64,000 nucleotides of DNA from Paenibacillus macerans (lineage in GTDB: Bacteria; Bacillota; Bacilli; Paenibacillales; Paenibacillaceae): contig NZ_UGSI01000002.1 in NCBI RefSeq assembly GCF_900454495.1, positions 965,001-1,029,000 on the forward strand, written 5' to 3'. Under the pieces are notes generated by a model. That model saw nothing but the letters and a program-made list of their open reading frames with translations, ran no database searches and had not been told where the DNA came from. Every line of letters starts with the position of its first letter. The stretch's first letter is position 1. Shown one piece after another: positions 1 through 10,246 of the stretch. The position numbers were made by a program, and so were the translations under genes.

Positions 1-1824
<1,824 letters not shown>

Positions 1825-1837
1825 AAAACTCTACCCA

Positions 1838-1948
1838 CCAAAGTGACGTGAAGCTTCGAAGCTGAGTCCGAGTACTTTGGCGGGGCCCAAAAATATACCC
1901 CAAAAAGTGACGCGAGGCTTCGTAGGTAATTCCGATTACTTTTCGGGG
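1838..1948 (+). repeat. Two tandem imperfect hairpins in the 23S-5S spacer
   Basis: Two related units, each beginning aaagtgacg(t/c)ga and ending in a complementary acttt block followed by cggggnccc. Unit 1: ccaaagt (1838-1844) pairs with actttgg (1874-1880). Unit 2: ccccaaaaagt (1898-1908) pairs with acttttcgggg (1938-1948). They probably fold in the precursor rRNA and may mark processing sites. The sequence gtatccagttttcaagg just after (1991-2007) is of the conserved type that flanks rRNA genes in this group. Confidence 0.6.
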
Positions 1949-2024
1949 ACCCCGGGAACTGAATAGGGGCTAACACGCAAATCAAGTTTCGTATCCAGTT
2001 TTCAAGGATTAACGCCTTGAATCG

Positions 2025-2141
2025 TTTGGTGGCGATGGCGGAGGGGTTCCACGCGTACCCATCCCGAACACGACCGTTAAGCCCTCCAGCGCCGATGGTA
2101 CTTGGACCGAAGGGTCCTGGGAGAGTAGGACGCCGCCAAGC
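2025..2141 (+). rRNA. rrf: 5S ribosomal RNA
   Basis: About 117 nt. The 5' tttggtggcgatggcgg pairs with the 3' gacgccgccaagc to form helix I, and the internal cccatcccgaacacg and ccgatggtactt blocks are the conserved 5S core. It lies 200 bases after 23S and just before a strong terminator, so it closes the rRNA operon. No tRNA gene follows. Confidence 0.97.
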
Positions 2142-2152
2142 ATGAAGAAGAG

Positions 2153-2180
2153 CACCGCCGATCACTCGGCGGTGTTTTTT
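2153..2180 (+). terminator. Terminator of the rRNA operon
   Basis: Perfect 9-bp stem caccgccga / tcggcggtg with a 4-base loop followed by six T residues. Classic Rho-independent terminator directly after 5S rRNA. Confidence 0.95.
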
Positions 2181-2755
2181 GTATTTTCGGAATGCTGCAG
2201 CGGGATGAGATGGATAGGGTACTAAGTTATACAGCAGACTCCGAGAGGATATTTCCGACTTTTTTTAAAACCCAGCTTTTCGAATCAATACTGTTGCCCA
2301 CCTATTGCCCATCGGAACTCTAACGGTTGCAGCAGCGGCTATTTTACGAAAAGGGGCCTTATCCAAATTCTAACGGTTGTGAGCGCCCTTATCTGCCTGA
2401 ATTTAAGCAAAATCAGCCGGATTTCAGTGAAATAAGCGCCGTGGCATCCGTTACAGTTTGAAATCCAACGTTTTTGGAATAAATAGCGGTTGTGGCAACC
2501 GTTAGAATTGTTTCGTGGTCGGAGATGTATCTGTCAGACCAGAATTTGATGCAATATTAGCGGGAAATCCCCGGGTAATGACGTTTAATGTCATTTGGGG
2601 GCAAAAGGGGCCAAGCTTGTTTCGCTAAAATGTCGAAAAACCGATTAAGCAAGTCCAATGGGCCGGATACTGCGTTTTTCGCTTTTTTGATGCCCCTGGA
2701 GCACGAATATTTTCGCCGCTGGTCGATCACACTGAAATTGATTGCGGAAACCCTC
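2181..2755. other. Gene-free stretch between rRNA operon and ctsR promoter
   Basis: No credible gene. It holds one copy of a four-unit palindromic repeat (2318-2507, listed separately) and a small hairpin aatgac-gtttaat-gtcatt at 2577-2595 within an outer cccc/gggg pairing. A 64-codon open frame at 2588-2782 runs into the ctsR promoter, has no ribosome binding site and resembles nothing; it is rejected. Confidence 0.6.
2318..2507. repeat. Four-unit palindromic intergenic repeat, copy 1
   Basis: Four related units of about 27 bases built on tctaacggttg...gctattt: two in forward orientation (from 2319 and about 2372) and two inverted (ending about 2457 and 2507). Outer arms (tctaacggttgcagcagc and its near complement ending gcaaccgttagaa) would form a long stem enclosing a second nested stem. 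A second copy lies at 13927-14097. There is no coding capacity, so this is a small structured repeat of the REP/MITE-like kind. Confidence 0.75.
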
Positions 2756-2783
2756 TTGGCAAATGATCAAAATATGGTATAAT
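2756..2783 (+). promoter_or_regulatory. SigA-type promoter of ctsR operon
   Basis: TTGGCA (2756-2761), 16-base spacer, perfect TATAAT (2778-2783). The predicted start point near 2790 lies at the edge of the CtsR box, which is how this operon is normally repressed. Confidence 0.8.
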
Positions 2784-2791
2784 GAGAATAA

Positions 2792-2808
2792 AGTCAAAGA
2801 AAGTCAAA
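2792..2808 (+). promoter_or_regulatory. CtsR operator (heptad direct repeat)
   Basis: agtcaaa-gaa-agtcaaa matches the CtsR heat-shock operator consensus RGTCAAA-NAN-RGTCAAA exactly; a third partial heptad gtcaa follows at 2809-2813. It sits over the start of transcription of ctsR, implying autoregulation and heat induction of ctsR-mcsA-mcsB-clpC. Confidence 0.88.
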
Positions 2809-2910
2809 GTCAACAGAAGCCCGGTGGCGGCATATTCTGCTGATAGCCGGTAGAACAGTACAGCATGAGTTTTTAGGAGCTTCACGTTTGGAACAATGGA
2901 GGATGAGTGA

Positions 2911-3369
2911 ATGCGTAATATCTCAGATATCATTGAAAAATATCTCAAGAGTATTTTGCATGAAAGTCCTGAAGGAACGATAGAAATTCAGCGTAACGAT
3001 CTTGCCGACCAGTTTTCCTGCGTGCCGTCGCAGATCAATTACGTGATCAGCACACGGTTCACGCTGGAGAAAGGGTACCTTGTCGAAAGCAAGCGCGGCG
3101 GCGGCGGTTACGTGCGGATTCGGCGGATTGAGCTGCCGGGTCCAACCTCGCTGCACACCCACCTGCAGCAAACGATCGGGGACGAGATCGGGCAGACCGC
3201 GGCCGAAGGGCTCATTTATCAACTGGAAGAAGCCCGGTTCTTAAGCCGCCGGGAAGCGGCGCTGATGCGTTCCGCCATCTCCCGTGACGTCCTGGCGATC
3301 AAATTGCCGTACCGCGACCAGATTCGGGCAAAACTAATGAAAGCGATGCTGATTGCTTTGTTGAGTTAG
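2911..3369 (+). CDS. ctsR: CtsR, class III heat-shock repressor
   Basis: 152 aa, the usual family length. Known role: dimeric winged-helix repressor of clp and ctsR operons, itself inactivated by heat and by the McsA/McsB system. Seen here: N-terminal start MRNISDIIEKYLK, a helix-turn-helix around residues 25-50 (LADQFSCVPSQINYVI), and the glycine-rich wing RGGGGYVRI at 62-70, which is the thermosensing wing. Ribosome binding site ggagg at 2898-2902, 8 bases from ATG. First gene of the four-gene ctsR-mcsA-mcsB-clpC operon, preceded by its own operator. Nothing unusual. Confidence 0.97.
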   Translation: MRNISDIIEKYLKSILHESPEGTIEIQRNDLADQFSCVPSQINYVISTRFTLEKGYLVESKRGGGGYVRIRRIELPGPTSLHTHLQQTIGDEIGQTAAEGLIYQLEEARFLSRREAALMRSAISRDVLAIKLPYRDQIRAKLMKAMLIALLS

Positions 3370-3415
3370 GGTGAGCGGAGGTTATTAGCAGTCAATCCAT
3401 AAAGGAGGGACACCT

Positions 3416-3940
3416 ATGCAATGTCAAGAATGCGGCAAGCGCCCGGCAACCCTGCATTTCACCAAAATCGTGAACGGGGAAAAGACGGAGTTTCACATTT
3501 GCGAGGCCTGCGCCCGTGAAAAAGGGGAGATGCTTCCGGGGACCTCGGGCGGTTTTTCGATCCACAACTTGCTGTCGGGTTTCCTGGATTTGAGCCCGTC
3601 AAGCAAAGGCCAGATTTCCGGAACCAAAAGTCCCGAAAGCGTACGCTGTGAAGAATGCGGCATGACCTACTCCCAGTTCAGCAAAATCGGCCGTTTCGGC
3701 TGCAGCTCTTGTTACAAATATTTTAACGACCGCCTGGACCCGCTCTTCAAGAGAGTTCACGGCAACACGGTCCATGTCGGGAAGGTGCCGAAGCGGACCG
3801 GCGGCCACATTCAAGTCAAACGCAAGCTCGACGATCTTCGACGCGAGCTGCAGTATCGGATCCTGCAGGAAGAATTCGAGGAAGCCGCAGCGCTGCGGGA
3901 CCAGATCCGCGAGCTTGAGAAGAATATTTCCGCAGAGTAG
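3416..3940 (+). CDS. mcsA: McsA, zinc-binding activator of McsB
   Basis: 174 aa. Known role: cofactor that stimulates the arginine kinase McsB and helps control CtsR. Seen: four CxxC pairs (C3/C6, C29/C32, C78/C81, C96/C99), the zinc knuckles of the family, and a C-terminal UVR motif at about 134-170 (DLRRELQYRILQEEFEEAA) of the type shared with UvrB and ClpC. Ribosome binding site aaaggagg about 9 bases before ATG. Lies 46 bases after ctsR and 12 before mcsB, consistent with one transcript. Confidence 0.96.
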   Translation: MQCQECGKRPATLHFTKIVNGEKTEFHICEACAREKGEMLPGTSGGFSIHNLLSGFLDLSPSSKGQISGTKSPESVRCEECGMTYSQFSKIGRFGCSSCYKYFNDRLDPLFKRVHGNTVHVGKVPKRTGGHIQVKRKLDDLRRELQYRILQEEFEEAAALRDQIRELEKNISAE

Positions 3941-3952
3941 GAGGGATGCAGG

Positions 3953-5011
3953 GTGTCAAAACTCCGTTTTACAGAACAGCCGCTAAGCGAGTGGATGAGA
4001 CGGGAGGGCAAACAGTCGGACATCGTCATCAGCAGCCGGGTGCGGATCGCCCGCAACCTCCAGCACCAGCCTTTCCCGATGCTGGCCACCAACCAGCAGT
4101 CGGAAGAGGTGCTGAAGCAGCTGCAGACCGTGCTGTCCGACGAGCGCTTGAAGTCCTACGGCAAGCTTCATCCGGTCCTGCTTGCGGACCTCGACGAGCT
4201 TGACAAACGGGTGTTGGTGGAAAAGCACCTGATCAGCCCCAACCTGGCGAACGAATCCAGAAGCGGGGCGGTGTTCATCAGTGAAGACGAAAGTCTCAGC
4301 ATTATGGTGAACGAAGAAGACCACCTGCGAATCCAATGTTTGTATCCGGGATTCCAGGTGCAGGAGGCTTGGGAGAAAGCGACGGCGATCGACGATATTT
4401 TTGAAGCTCATGTCGATTACGCTTTTGACGATCGCCGCGGTTACTTAACCAGCTGCCCGACGAATGTCGGCACCGGCCTGCGGGCTTCGGTGATGATGCA
4501 CCTTCCGGCATTGGTACTGACGCAGCAGATCAGCCGGATTTTGTCGGCGGTGTCGCAGGTGGGATTGACGGTGCGCGGCATCTACGGGGAAGGCAGCGAA
4601 GCGACGGGCAACTTGTTTCAAATCTCAAATCAGATTACACTAGGACAAAGCGAAGCGGAGATTATAGAAAATTTATACGGGGTTGTCCTGCAGATCATTC
4701 AGCATGAGAAAACGGCCAGAGAGAAGCTGATCGGGGAATCTCGGCTTCGGATGGTGGACCGGGTGATGCGCTCCTACGGGATTTTGTCGCACGCCGCCAT
4801 CATCGATTCCAAAGAAGCCGCACAGCGGCTGTCCGACGTCCGGCTCGGCGTGGATCTCGGACTGATCGATTCGGTACCCACGGAGGTGCTGAACGAATTG
4901 AACGTGCTCACGCAGCCTGGTTTTTTGCAAAAGAAATTCAGCGGGAGCATGTCCCCGGGAGAAAGGGATATGTACCGCGCCAAACTCATTCGTGAACGAA
5001 TGGGGAAATAA
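3953..5011 (+). CDS. mcsB: McsB, protein arginine kinase
   Basis: 352 aa, start GTG chosen because aggagg (3939-3944, overlapping the mcsA stop) is 8 bases upstream. Known role: phosphorylates arginine residues, marking proteins (and CtsR) for ClpCP. It is related to creatine/arginine kinases. Seen: phosphagen-kinase motif SSRVRIARN (27-35), NEEDHLRIQ near 120, and the catalytic-loop motif CPTNVGTGLRASV from about 167. All key residues visible are intact. No partner phosphatase gene is in the window. Confidence 0.97.
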   Translation: MSKLRFTEQPLSEWMRREGKQSDIVISSRVRIARNLQHQPFPMLATNQQSEEVLKQLQTVLSDERLKSYGKLHPVLLADLDELDKRVLVEKHLISPNLANESRSGAVFISEDESLSIMVNEEDHLRIQCLYPGFQVQEAWEKATAIDDIFEAHVDYAFDDRRGYLTSCPTNVGTGLRASVMMHLPALVLTQQISRILSAVSQVGLTVRGIYGEGSEATGNLFQISNQITLGQSEAEIIENLYGVVLQIIQHEKTAREKLIGESRLRMVDRVMRSYGILSHAAIIDSKEAAQRLSDVRLGVDLGLIDSVPTEVLNELNVLTQPGFLQKKFSGSMSPGERDMYRAKLIRERMGK

Positions 5012-5043
5012 AAGGTAAATTAACTATGGAGGTGTAGGAGAAG

Positions 5044-7488
5044 ATGATGTTTGGAAGATTTACGGAACGCGCCCAGAAGGTGCTGGCCTTAGCCCAGGAA
5101 GAAGCCGTAAGGCTTGGACATAACAATATCGGCACGGAGCACGTGCTGCTTGGCCTCATTCGCGAAGGCGAAGGCATTGCCGCCAAGGCTTTGATCGGGC
5201 TCGGACTTGGCCTGGAGAAAATCCAGGACGAAGTTGAAACCTTGATCGGCCGCGGACAAGAGCAGCCCACCAATATCGCCTATACGCCGCGCGCCAAAAA
5301 AGTAATCGAACTGTCGATGGACGAAGCGCGCAAGCTGGGCCATACTTACGTCGGCACGGAGCATATTTTGCTCGGGTTGATTCGTGAAGGCGAAGGTGTC
5401 GCCGCGCGCGTACTGAACAACCTTGGCATCAGCCTGAATAAGGCGCGCCAGCAAGTGCTGCAATTGCTCGGCAGCAGCGAAGCCGTCTCCAGCCATCACG
5501 GCGCGCCGGCCAATGTCAATACGCCAACCCTGGACAGCTTGGCCCGCGATTTGACGGCCTCCGCCAAGGAAGGTAACCTTGATCCGGTCATCGGCCGCAG
5601 CAAGGAAATCGAACGGGTTATTCAGGTGCTCAGCCGCCGGACGAAAAACAACCCGGTCCTGATCGGGGAGCCGGGGGTCGGTAAAACGGCGATCGCCGAA
5701 GGGTTGGCGCAAAAAATCATCAACAACGAAATTCCCGAAACGCTGCGCGACAAACGCGTCATGACGCTCGATATGGGCTCCGTCGTAGCGGGAACCAAAT
5801 ATCGCGGCGAATTTGAAGACCGCCTGAAAAAAATCATGGACGAAATCCGCCAGGCCGGCAACATTATCCTGTTCATCGACGAGCTGCATACGTTGATCGG
5901 GGCCGGCGGCGCGGAAGGCGCGATCGACGCTTCGAACATCCTGAAGCCGGCGCTGGCCCGCGGCGAACTGCAGTGCATCGGGGCGACGACGCTCGATGAG
6001 TACCGCAAGTACATCGAAAAAGACGCCGCGCTGGAACGGCGCTTCCAACCGATTACGGTCGACCAGCCGTCGGTGGAAGAAGCGATCCAAATTCTGCACG
6101 GGCTGCGCGACCGCTATGAAGCGCATCACCGCGTGAAAATCACCGATGAAGCGATTGATCAAGCCGTTAAGCTGTCCGACCGCTATATCCAGGACCGCTT
6201 CCTGCCGGACAAAGCGATCGATCTTATCGATGAAGCCGGGTCCAGAGTAAGGCTCAACACCTATACGGTACCGCCGAATCTGAAGCAGCTGGAAAGCCGG
6301 CTCGAGGACATCCGCAAGGAGAAGGACGCGGCCGTGCAAAGCCAGGAATTCGAAAAAGCGGCGGCGCTTCGCGATACCGAACAGAAGATCCGCGAAGAGC
6401 TTGAGCTGACGAAAAACCAATGGAAAGAAAAACAAGGCCGCACCGATTCCGAAGTGACGCCGGAAGATATCGCCCAGGTCGTCGCCAGCTGGACGGGAAT
6501 CCCCGTGAACAAGCTGAAGGAAGAGGAAACGGAACGCCTGCTCAATATGGAGAGTATTCTGCATGAGCGGGTGATCGGCCAGGATGAAGCGGTGAAAGCC
6601 GTGAGCCGGGCGATCCGCCGGGCCCGCGCAGGCCTTAAGGACCCGAAACGGCCGATGGGTTCGTTCATCTTCCTTGGCCCGACGGGCGTCGGGAAAACCG
6701 AGCTGGCCCGAGCGCTGGCCGAAGCGATGTTCGGCGACGAGAACGCGGTGATCCGCATCGATATGTCGGAGTACATGGAGAAACATTCGACCGCCCGCCT
6801 CGTCGGAGCGCCTCCGGGATATGTCGGCTATGAAGAAGGCGGCCAGCTGACCGAGAAGGTGCGCCGCAAACCGTATTCCGTCGTGTTGCTCGATGAAATC
6901 GAGAAAGCCCATCCGGAAGTGTTCAACATCCTGCTGCAGGTGCTGGAGGACGGCCGGTTGACCGACTCCAAAGGCCGGGTCGTCGACTTCCGCAACACGC
7001 TGATTATCCTGACTTCGAACGTGGGCGCCGAAGCGATCAAGCGCAATACGCGCCTCGGCTTCACGGCGGTGCAGGATGCGGGAGCGGATTACGACAACAT
7101 GAAGGGCAAAGTGATGGAAGAGCTGAAGAAGAGCTTCCGTCCGGAGTTCCTGAACCGGATCGACGAGATTATCGTGTTCCACTCGCTGGAGCAAGAGCAT
7201 ATCGGTCAAATCGTCTCGCTTATGTCCGAGGAGCTGCGCAAGCGGCTGCGCGAATACGACGTTGACTTTACGCTGACCGATAAAGCGAAGGAGTTCCTGG
7301 CCAAAGAGGGCTACGATCCCGCCTACGGGGCGCGGCCGCTGCGCCGGGCGATCCAGAAGCACATCGAGGACCGCCTGTCTGAAGAGCTCTTAACCGGCAA
7401 CGTCAAGAAAGGCGATTCGTTGACGATCGACGAACAGAACGGCGAATTGACCGTAGAGCGCACAGGAACTTTTGTCAAAAATGCGTAA
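5044..7488 (+). CDS. clpC: ClpC, AAA+ unfoldase of the ClpCP protease
   Basis: 814 aa. Known role: hexameric ATPase that unfolds substrates, including phospho-arginine-marked ones, for ClpP. Domains seen: two N-terminal Clp repeats (1-145, start MMFGRFTERAQKV), first AAA domain with Walker A GEPGVGKT at about 207 and LFIDELHT Walker B, a UVR/middle domain around 420-450 (FEKAAALRD), second AAA domain with Walker A GPTGVGKT at about 544, and the C-terminal ClpB-D2 small domain. Two adjacent ATGs (5044 and 5047); the first gives the family-typical MMFG start. Ends the CtsR operon, followed by a terminator at 7566. Confidence 0.97.
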   Translation: MMFGRFTERAQKVLALAQEEAVRLGHNNIGTEHVLLGLIREGEGIAAKALIGLGLGLEKIQDEVETLIGRGQEQPTNIAYTPRAKKVIELSMDEARKLGHTYVGTEHILLGLIREGEGVAARVLNNLGISLNKARQQVLQLLGSSEAVSSHHGAPANVNTPTLDSLARDLTASAKEGNLDPVIGRSKEIERVIQVLSRRTKNNPVLIGEPGVGKTAIAEGLAQKIINNEIPETLRDKRVMTLDMGSVVAGTKYRGEFEDRLKKIMDEIRQAGNIILFIDELHTLIGAGGAEGAIDASNILKPALARGELQCIGATTLDEYRKYIEKDAALERRFQPITVDQPSVEEAIQILHGLRDRYEAHHRVKITDEAIDQAVKLSDRYIQDRFLPDKAIDLIDEAGSRVRLNTYTVPPNLKQLESRLEDIRKEKDAAVQSQEFEKAAALRDTEQKIREELELTKNQWKEKQGRTDSEVTPEDIAQVVASWTGIPVNKLKEEETERLLNMESILHERVIGQDEAVKAVSRAIRRARAGLKDPKRPMGSFIFLGPTGVGKTELARALAEAMFGDENAVIRIDMSEYMEKHSTARLVGAPPGYVGYEEGGQLTEKVRRKPYSVVLLDEIEKAHPEVFNILLQVLEDGRLTDSKGRVVDFRNTLIILTSNVGAEAIKRNTRLGFTAVQDAGADYDNMKGKVMEELKKSFRPEFLNRIDEIIVFHSLEQEHIGQIVSLMSEELRKRLREYDVDFTLTDKAKEFLAKEGYDPAYGARPLRRAIQKHIEDRLSEELLTGNVKKGDSLTIDEQNGELTVERTGTFVKNA

Positions 7489-7511
7489 ATCTAGGCTAAA
7501 AAGTCCTTGAC

Positions 7512-7530
7512 TTTTAGGTAAGGCCTAAAA
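7512..7530. repeat. Palindrome ttttagg-n5-cctaaaa after clpC
   Basis: Perfect 7-bp inverted repeat around ggcc, 24 bases after the clpC stop. Almost the same sequence (ttttaggtaggcctaaa) recurs at 22147-22163 before rpmG. Role unknown; could be a protein site or a weak RNA hairpin. Confidence 0.4.
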
Positions 7531-7565
7531 TAGAACCATGTTAAAGCCGATGAAATATATGAAAG

Positions 7566-7601
7566 GCAGCTTCCAAGCGGTGCTTTGGAGCTGCTTTTTT
7601 T
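7566..7601 (+). terminator. Terminator after clpC
   Basis: gcagcttccaa / tttggagctgc stem (one bulged T) with a 6-base loop, followed by seven T residues. Ends the ctsR operon. Confidence 0.88.
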
Positions 7602-7636
7602 CATCCAGTTTCTTTTTTTGCAAAGGCTTTAAAAAC

Positions 7637-7666
7637 TTTACGTGAATTCTCAAAGAATGGTAAAAT
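7637..7666 (+). promoter_or_regulatory. Candidate promoter for radA-disA
   Basis: TTTACG (7637-7642), 18-base spacer, TAAAAT (7661-7666), 70 bases before radA and after the clpC terminator. Weak -35 match, so tentative. Confidence 0.4.
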
Positions 7667-7736
7667 TTGAATATACATCAGCGGAACCGGATTTGCAAGA
7701 TTTGTCATATTTTGCGTCGATGAGAAGGAGAGATAA

Positions 7737-9104
7737 ATGGTTAAAGTAAAAACAAAGTTTTTTTGCGGCGAATGCGGCTACGAATCGCCCAAATGGTACG
7801 GCAAGTGTCCGGGGTGCGGCGCGTGGAACTCAATGGTGGAGGAAACGGTGAAAACCGTCAAAACGCAAGGGCTGAATTCCGGGTTATTTCATGCGAAAGA
7901 AAAGCCGCTTTCGATCATAAATATAGAGAGCGGCAAGGAACCCCGGATTCAAACGGGAATCGGTGAGCTGAACCGGGTGCTTGGCGGGGGAGTTGTCCCC
8001 GGGTCGCTGGTGCTCGTCGGCGGAGACCCCGGAATCGGCAAATCGACGCTGCTGCTGCAAACGTCTCATGAATTGGCCCGGTCCGGGCTTAAAGTATTGT
8101 ATATCTCGGGGGAGGAATCCGTACGCCAGACCAAACTGCGGGCGGAGCGTCTCGGCGCGCTTTCTCCCGAACTGTTCGTTTTGTGCGAAAGCAGCATGGA
8201 CGGCATCGAAGAGGCGATCGAAAGCGTTGCGCCGGATTTTCTCGTCATCGACTCGATTCAGACGGTGTACCTGCCGGAAGTGACCAGCGCGCCGGGCAGC
8301 GTATCGCAGGTGCGGGAATGCACGGCCCGGTTCATGCGCATCGCCAAAGGGCAGGGAATCGCCACCGTGCTGGTCGGACACGTGACCAAGGAAGGCGCGA
8401 TCGCCGGCCCGCGGCTGCTTGAGCATATGGTTGACTGCGTGCTTTATTTTGAAGGGGAACGGCATCACTCTTACCGCCTGCTGCGGGCGGTCAAAAACCG
8501 TTTTGGCTCGACCAACGAAATCGGCATTTTCGAGATGAATGAATCCGGCCTGACCGAGGTCGCCAACCCGTCGGAGCTGTTCCTGTCGGAACGGCCGCTT
8601 GGGGTGGCGGGCTCCACGGTCGTGGCCAGCATGGAGGGAACGCGGCCGATGCTGGTGGAACTGCAGGCCTTAATTGCGGCCACGCATTTTCCCTCCCCGC
8701 GCAGGATGGCGACCGGCGTGGATCATCAGCGCATGAACCTGATTCTAGCCGTGCTCGAAAAAAGAATGGGCATGTTCCTGCAAAATCAGGACGCCTACGT
8801 CAATCTGGCCGGCGGCGCCAAGCTGGATGAACCGGCGGTGGACCTGGCGATCGCCGTCAGCGTGGCGTCCAGCTTCCGCGATATACCGACCAAGCCGTAC
8901 GACGTCATATTCGGAGAGGTGGGCTTGACCGGCGAGGTAAGGGCGGTGTCCCGGGCCGAGCAGCGGGTCAAGGAAGCAGCCAAACTGGGCTTTAAGCGGG
9001 TGATTTTGCCGGAGAAGAGCATGAAAGGATGGAAAGGACCGCAAGGAATCGAGTTGATTGGCGTAAATACCGTTGCAGATGCGCTAGCTGTTGCGTTAGA
9101 TTAG
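7737..9104 (+). CDS. radA: RadA, DNA branch-migration ATPase
   Basis: 455 aa. Known role: RecA-like hexameric helicase that extends recombination intermediates; in this group it also modulates DisA. Seen: N-terminal C4 zinc finger (C10, C13, C24, C27), Walker A GGDPGIGKST at about 95-104, the RadA-specific KNRFG motif at about 253, and a C-terminal Lon-protease-like domain (from about 290) that lacks peptidase activity in this family. aaggag lies 6-7 bases before ATG. Followed by disA after only 10 bases, the conserved radA-disA pair. Confidence 0.97.
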   Translation: MVKVKTKFFCGECGYESPKWYGKCPGCGAWNSMVEETVKTVKTQGLNSGLFHAKEKPLSIINIESGKEPRIQTGIGELNRVLGGGVVPGSLVLVGGDPGIGKSTLLLQTSHELARSGLKVLYISGEESVRQTKLRAERLGALSPELFVLCESSMDGIEEAIESVAPDFLVIDSIQTVYLPEVTSAPGSVSQVRECTARFMRIAKGQGIATVLVGHVTKEGAIAGPRLLEHMVDCVLYFEGERHHSYRLLRAVKNRFGSTNEIGIFEMNESGLTEVANPSELFLSERPLGVAGSTVVASMEGTRPMLVELQALIAATHFPSPRRMATGVDHQRMNLILAVLEKRMGMFLQNQDAYVNLAGGAKLDEPAVDLAIAVSVASSFRDIPTKPYDVIFGEVGLTGEVRAVSRAEQRVKEAAKLGFKRVILPEKSMKGWKGPQGIELIGVNTVADALAVALD

Positions 9105-9114
9105 GGGGCATTGA

Positions 9115-10194
9115 ATGATGAAAGAAACTACCCAAACGGAAAAAATGAATGAATTGCTGAGGCTAGTCGCTCCGGGGACGGCCTTTCGCGACGGGCTCGA
9201 AAACGTGCTCCGGGCCAAAACCGGGGGGCTGATCGTCGTCGGCTACAGCCCGGAGGTGATGGAGGTCGTGGAGGGGGGCTTCTCCATCAACTGCGACTTT
9301 TCGCCGAACTATCTCTATGAGCTCGCCAAAATGGACGGGGCGATTATCCTCAGCGAAGATTTAAAGCGGATTCTGTACGCGAACACGCAGCTGATCCCGG
9401 ATTCCTCCATCTCCTCCGCGGAAACGGGGATACGTCACCGCACCGCCGAACGGGTGGCCAAACAGACCGGCAAGCTTGTCGTTTCCATCTCCCAGCGCCG
9501 CAACATCATTACGCTGTATCAGGGAAACATAAGGTACGCGCTTAAGGAAATCGGCGTTATTTTGACCAAGGCGAATCAGGCGATTCAAACGCTGGAAAAA
9601 TACAGAGCGGTGCTCAATCAGGCTTTGACCAATTTGACCGCCTCCGAATTTGAGGAGCTGGTCTCATTGCCCGAAGTGGTGAACGTGATTCAGCGGGTGG
9701 AGATGGTGATCCGCATCAAGATGGAGATCAAGCGGTACATTAACGAGCTCGGGACGGAGGGGCGCCTGATCAGCATGCAGATGGAGGAGCTCGTCAGCAA
9801 TATGGAGGAAGAAGCTTGGCTGTTGTATAAAGACTACGCCAAAGAAGACAGCGACGAGGCGATTCGCGAGATTATTTTGGGCCTCAAGCGGTCGACCGAT
9901 GACGAACTGCTTGACGACAATCACATTACCCGGCTGCTCGGTTATCCCGCCGCGATGGCGACGTCCGAGGAACTTATTTCTCCGCGCGGCTACCGGGTGC
10001 TGAATAAAATCCCGCGTCTGCCGAACGTGATCATTCACAATTTGGTGGAGCGGTTCCATCAGCTGCCGAACGTCATGATGGCCAGCATCGAGGAGCTCGA
10101 CGAGGTGGACGGGATCGGCGAAGTTCGGGCACGGGCGATCAAGGAAGGGCTGAAACGCCTTCAGGAACAGGTATTCATTGACAGACAAATTTAA
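9115..10194 (+). CDS. disA: DisA, diadenylate cyclase / DNA integrity scanner
   Basis: 359 aa. Known role: octameric enzyme that makes c-di-AMP from two ATP and pauses at branched DNA. Seen: N-terminal DAC domain with the catalytic DGA (74-76) and RHR (107-109) motifs, a central helical spine, and a C-terminal helix-hairpin-helix DNA-binding region (IEELDEVDGIGEVRARAIKE). Both key motifs are intact, so it should be active. Two possible in-frame ATGs (9115, 9118); aggggg is just upstream. Co-transcribed with radA. Confidence 0.97.
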   Translation: MMKETTQTEKMNELLRLVAPGTAFRDGLENVLRAKTGGLIVVGYSPEVMEVVEGGFSINCDFSPNYLYELAKMDGAIILSEDLKRILYANTQLIPDSSISSAETGIRHRTAERVAKQTGKLVVSISQRRNIITLYQGNIRYALKEIGVILTKANQAIQTLEKYRAVLNQALTNLTASEFEELVSLPEVVNVIQRVEMVIRIKMEIKRYINELGTEGRLISMQMEELVSNMEEEAWLLYKDYAKEDSDEAIREIILGLKRSTDDELLDDNHITRLLGYPAAMATSEELISPRGYRVLNKIPRLPNVIIHNLVERFHQLPNVMMASIEELDEVDGIGEVRARAIKEGLKRLQEQVFIDRQI

Positions 10195-10246
10195 TTCCCC
10201 TATCATCTGCAGATGATGTTCGGGAATATCTTTCGAGGTGAAAGAA

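Noticed and set aside
2142..2755. tRNA genes after the rRNA operon
   Set aside because: Searched by eye for TTC-loop and CCA-type ends; none found before ctsR.
2588..2782. 64-codon frame before ctsR
   Set aside because: No ribosome binding site, ends within the ctsR promoter, odd composition.
5089..7362. 757-codon minus-strand frame across clpC
   Set aside because: Antisense shadow of clpC caused by codon bias; no domain recognised and no translation signal.
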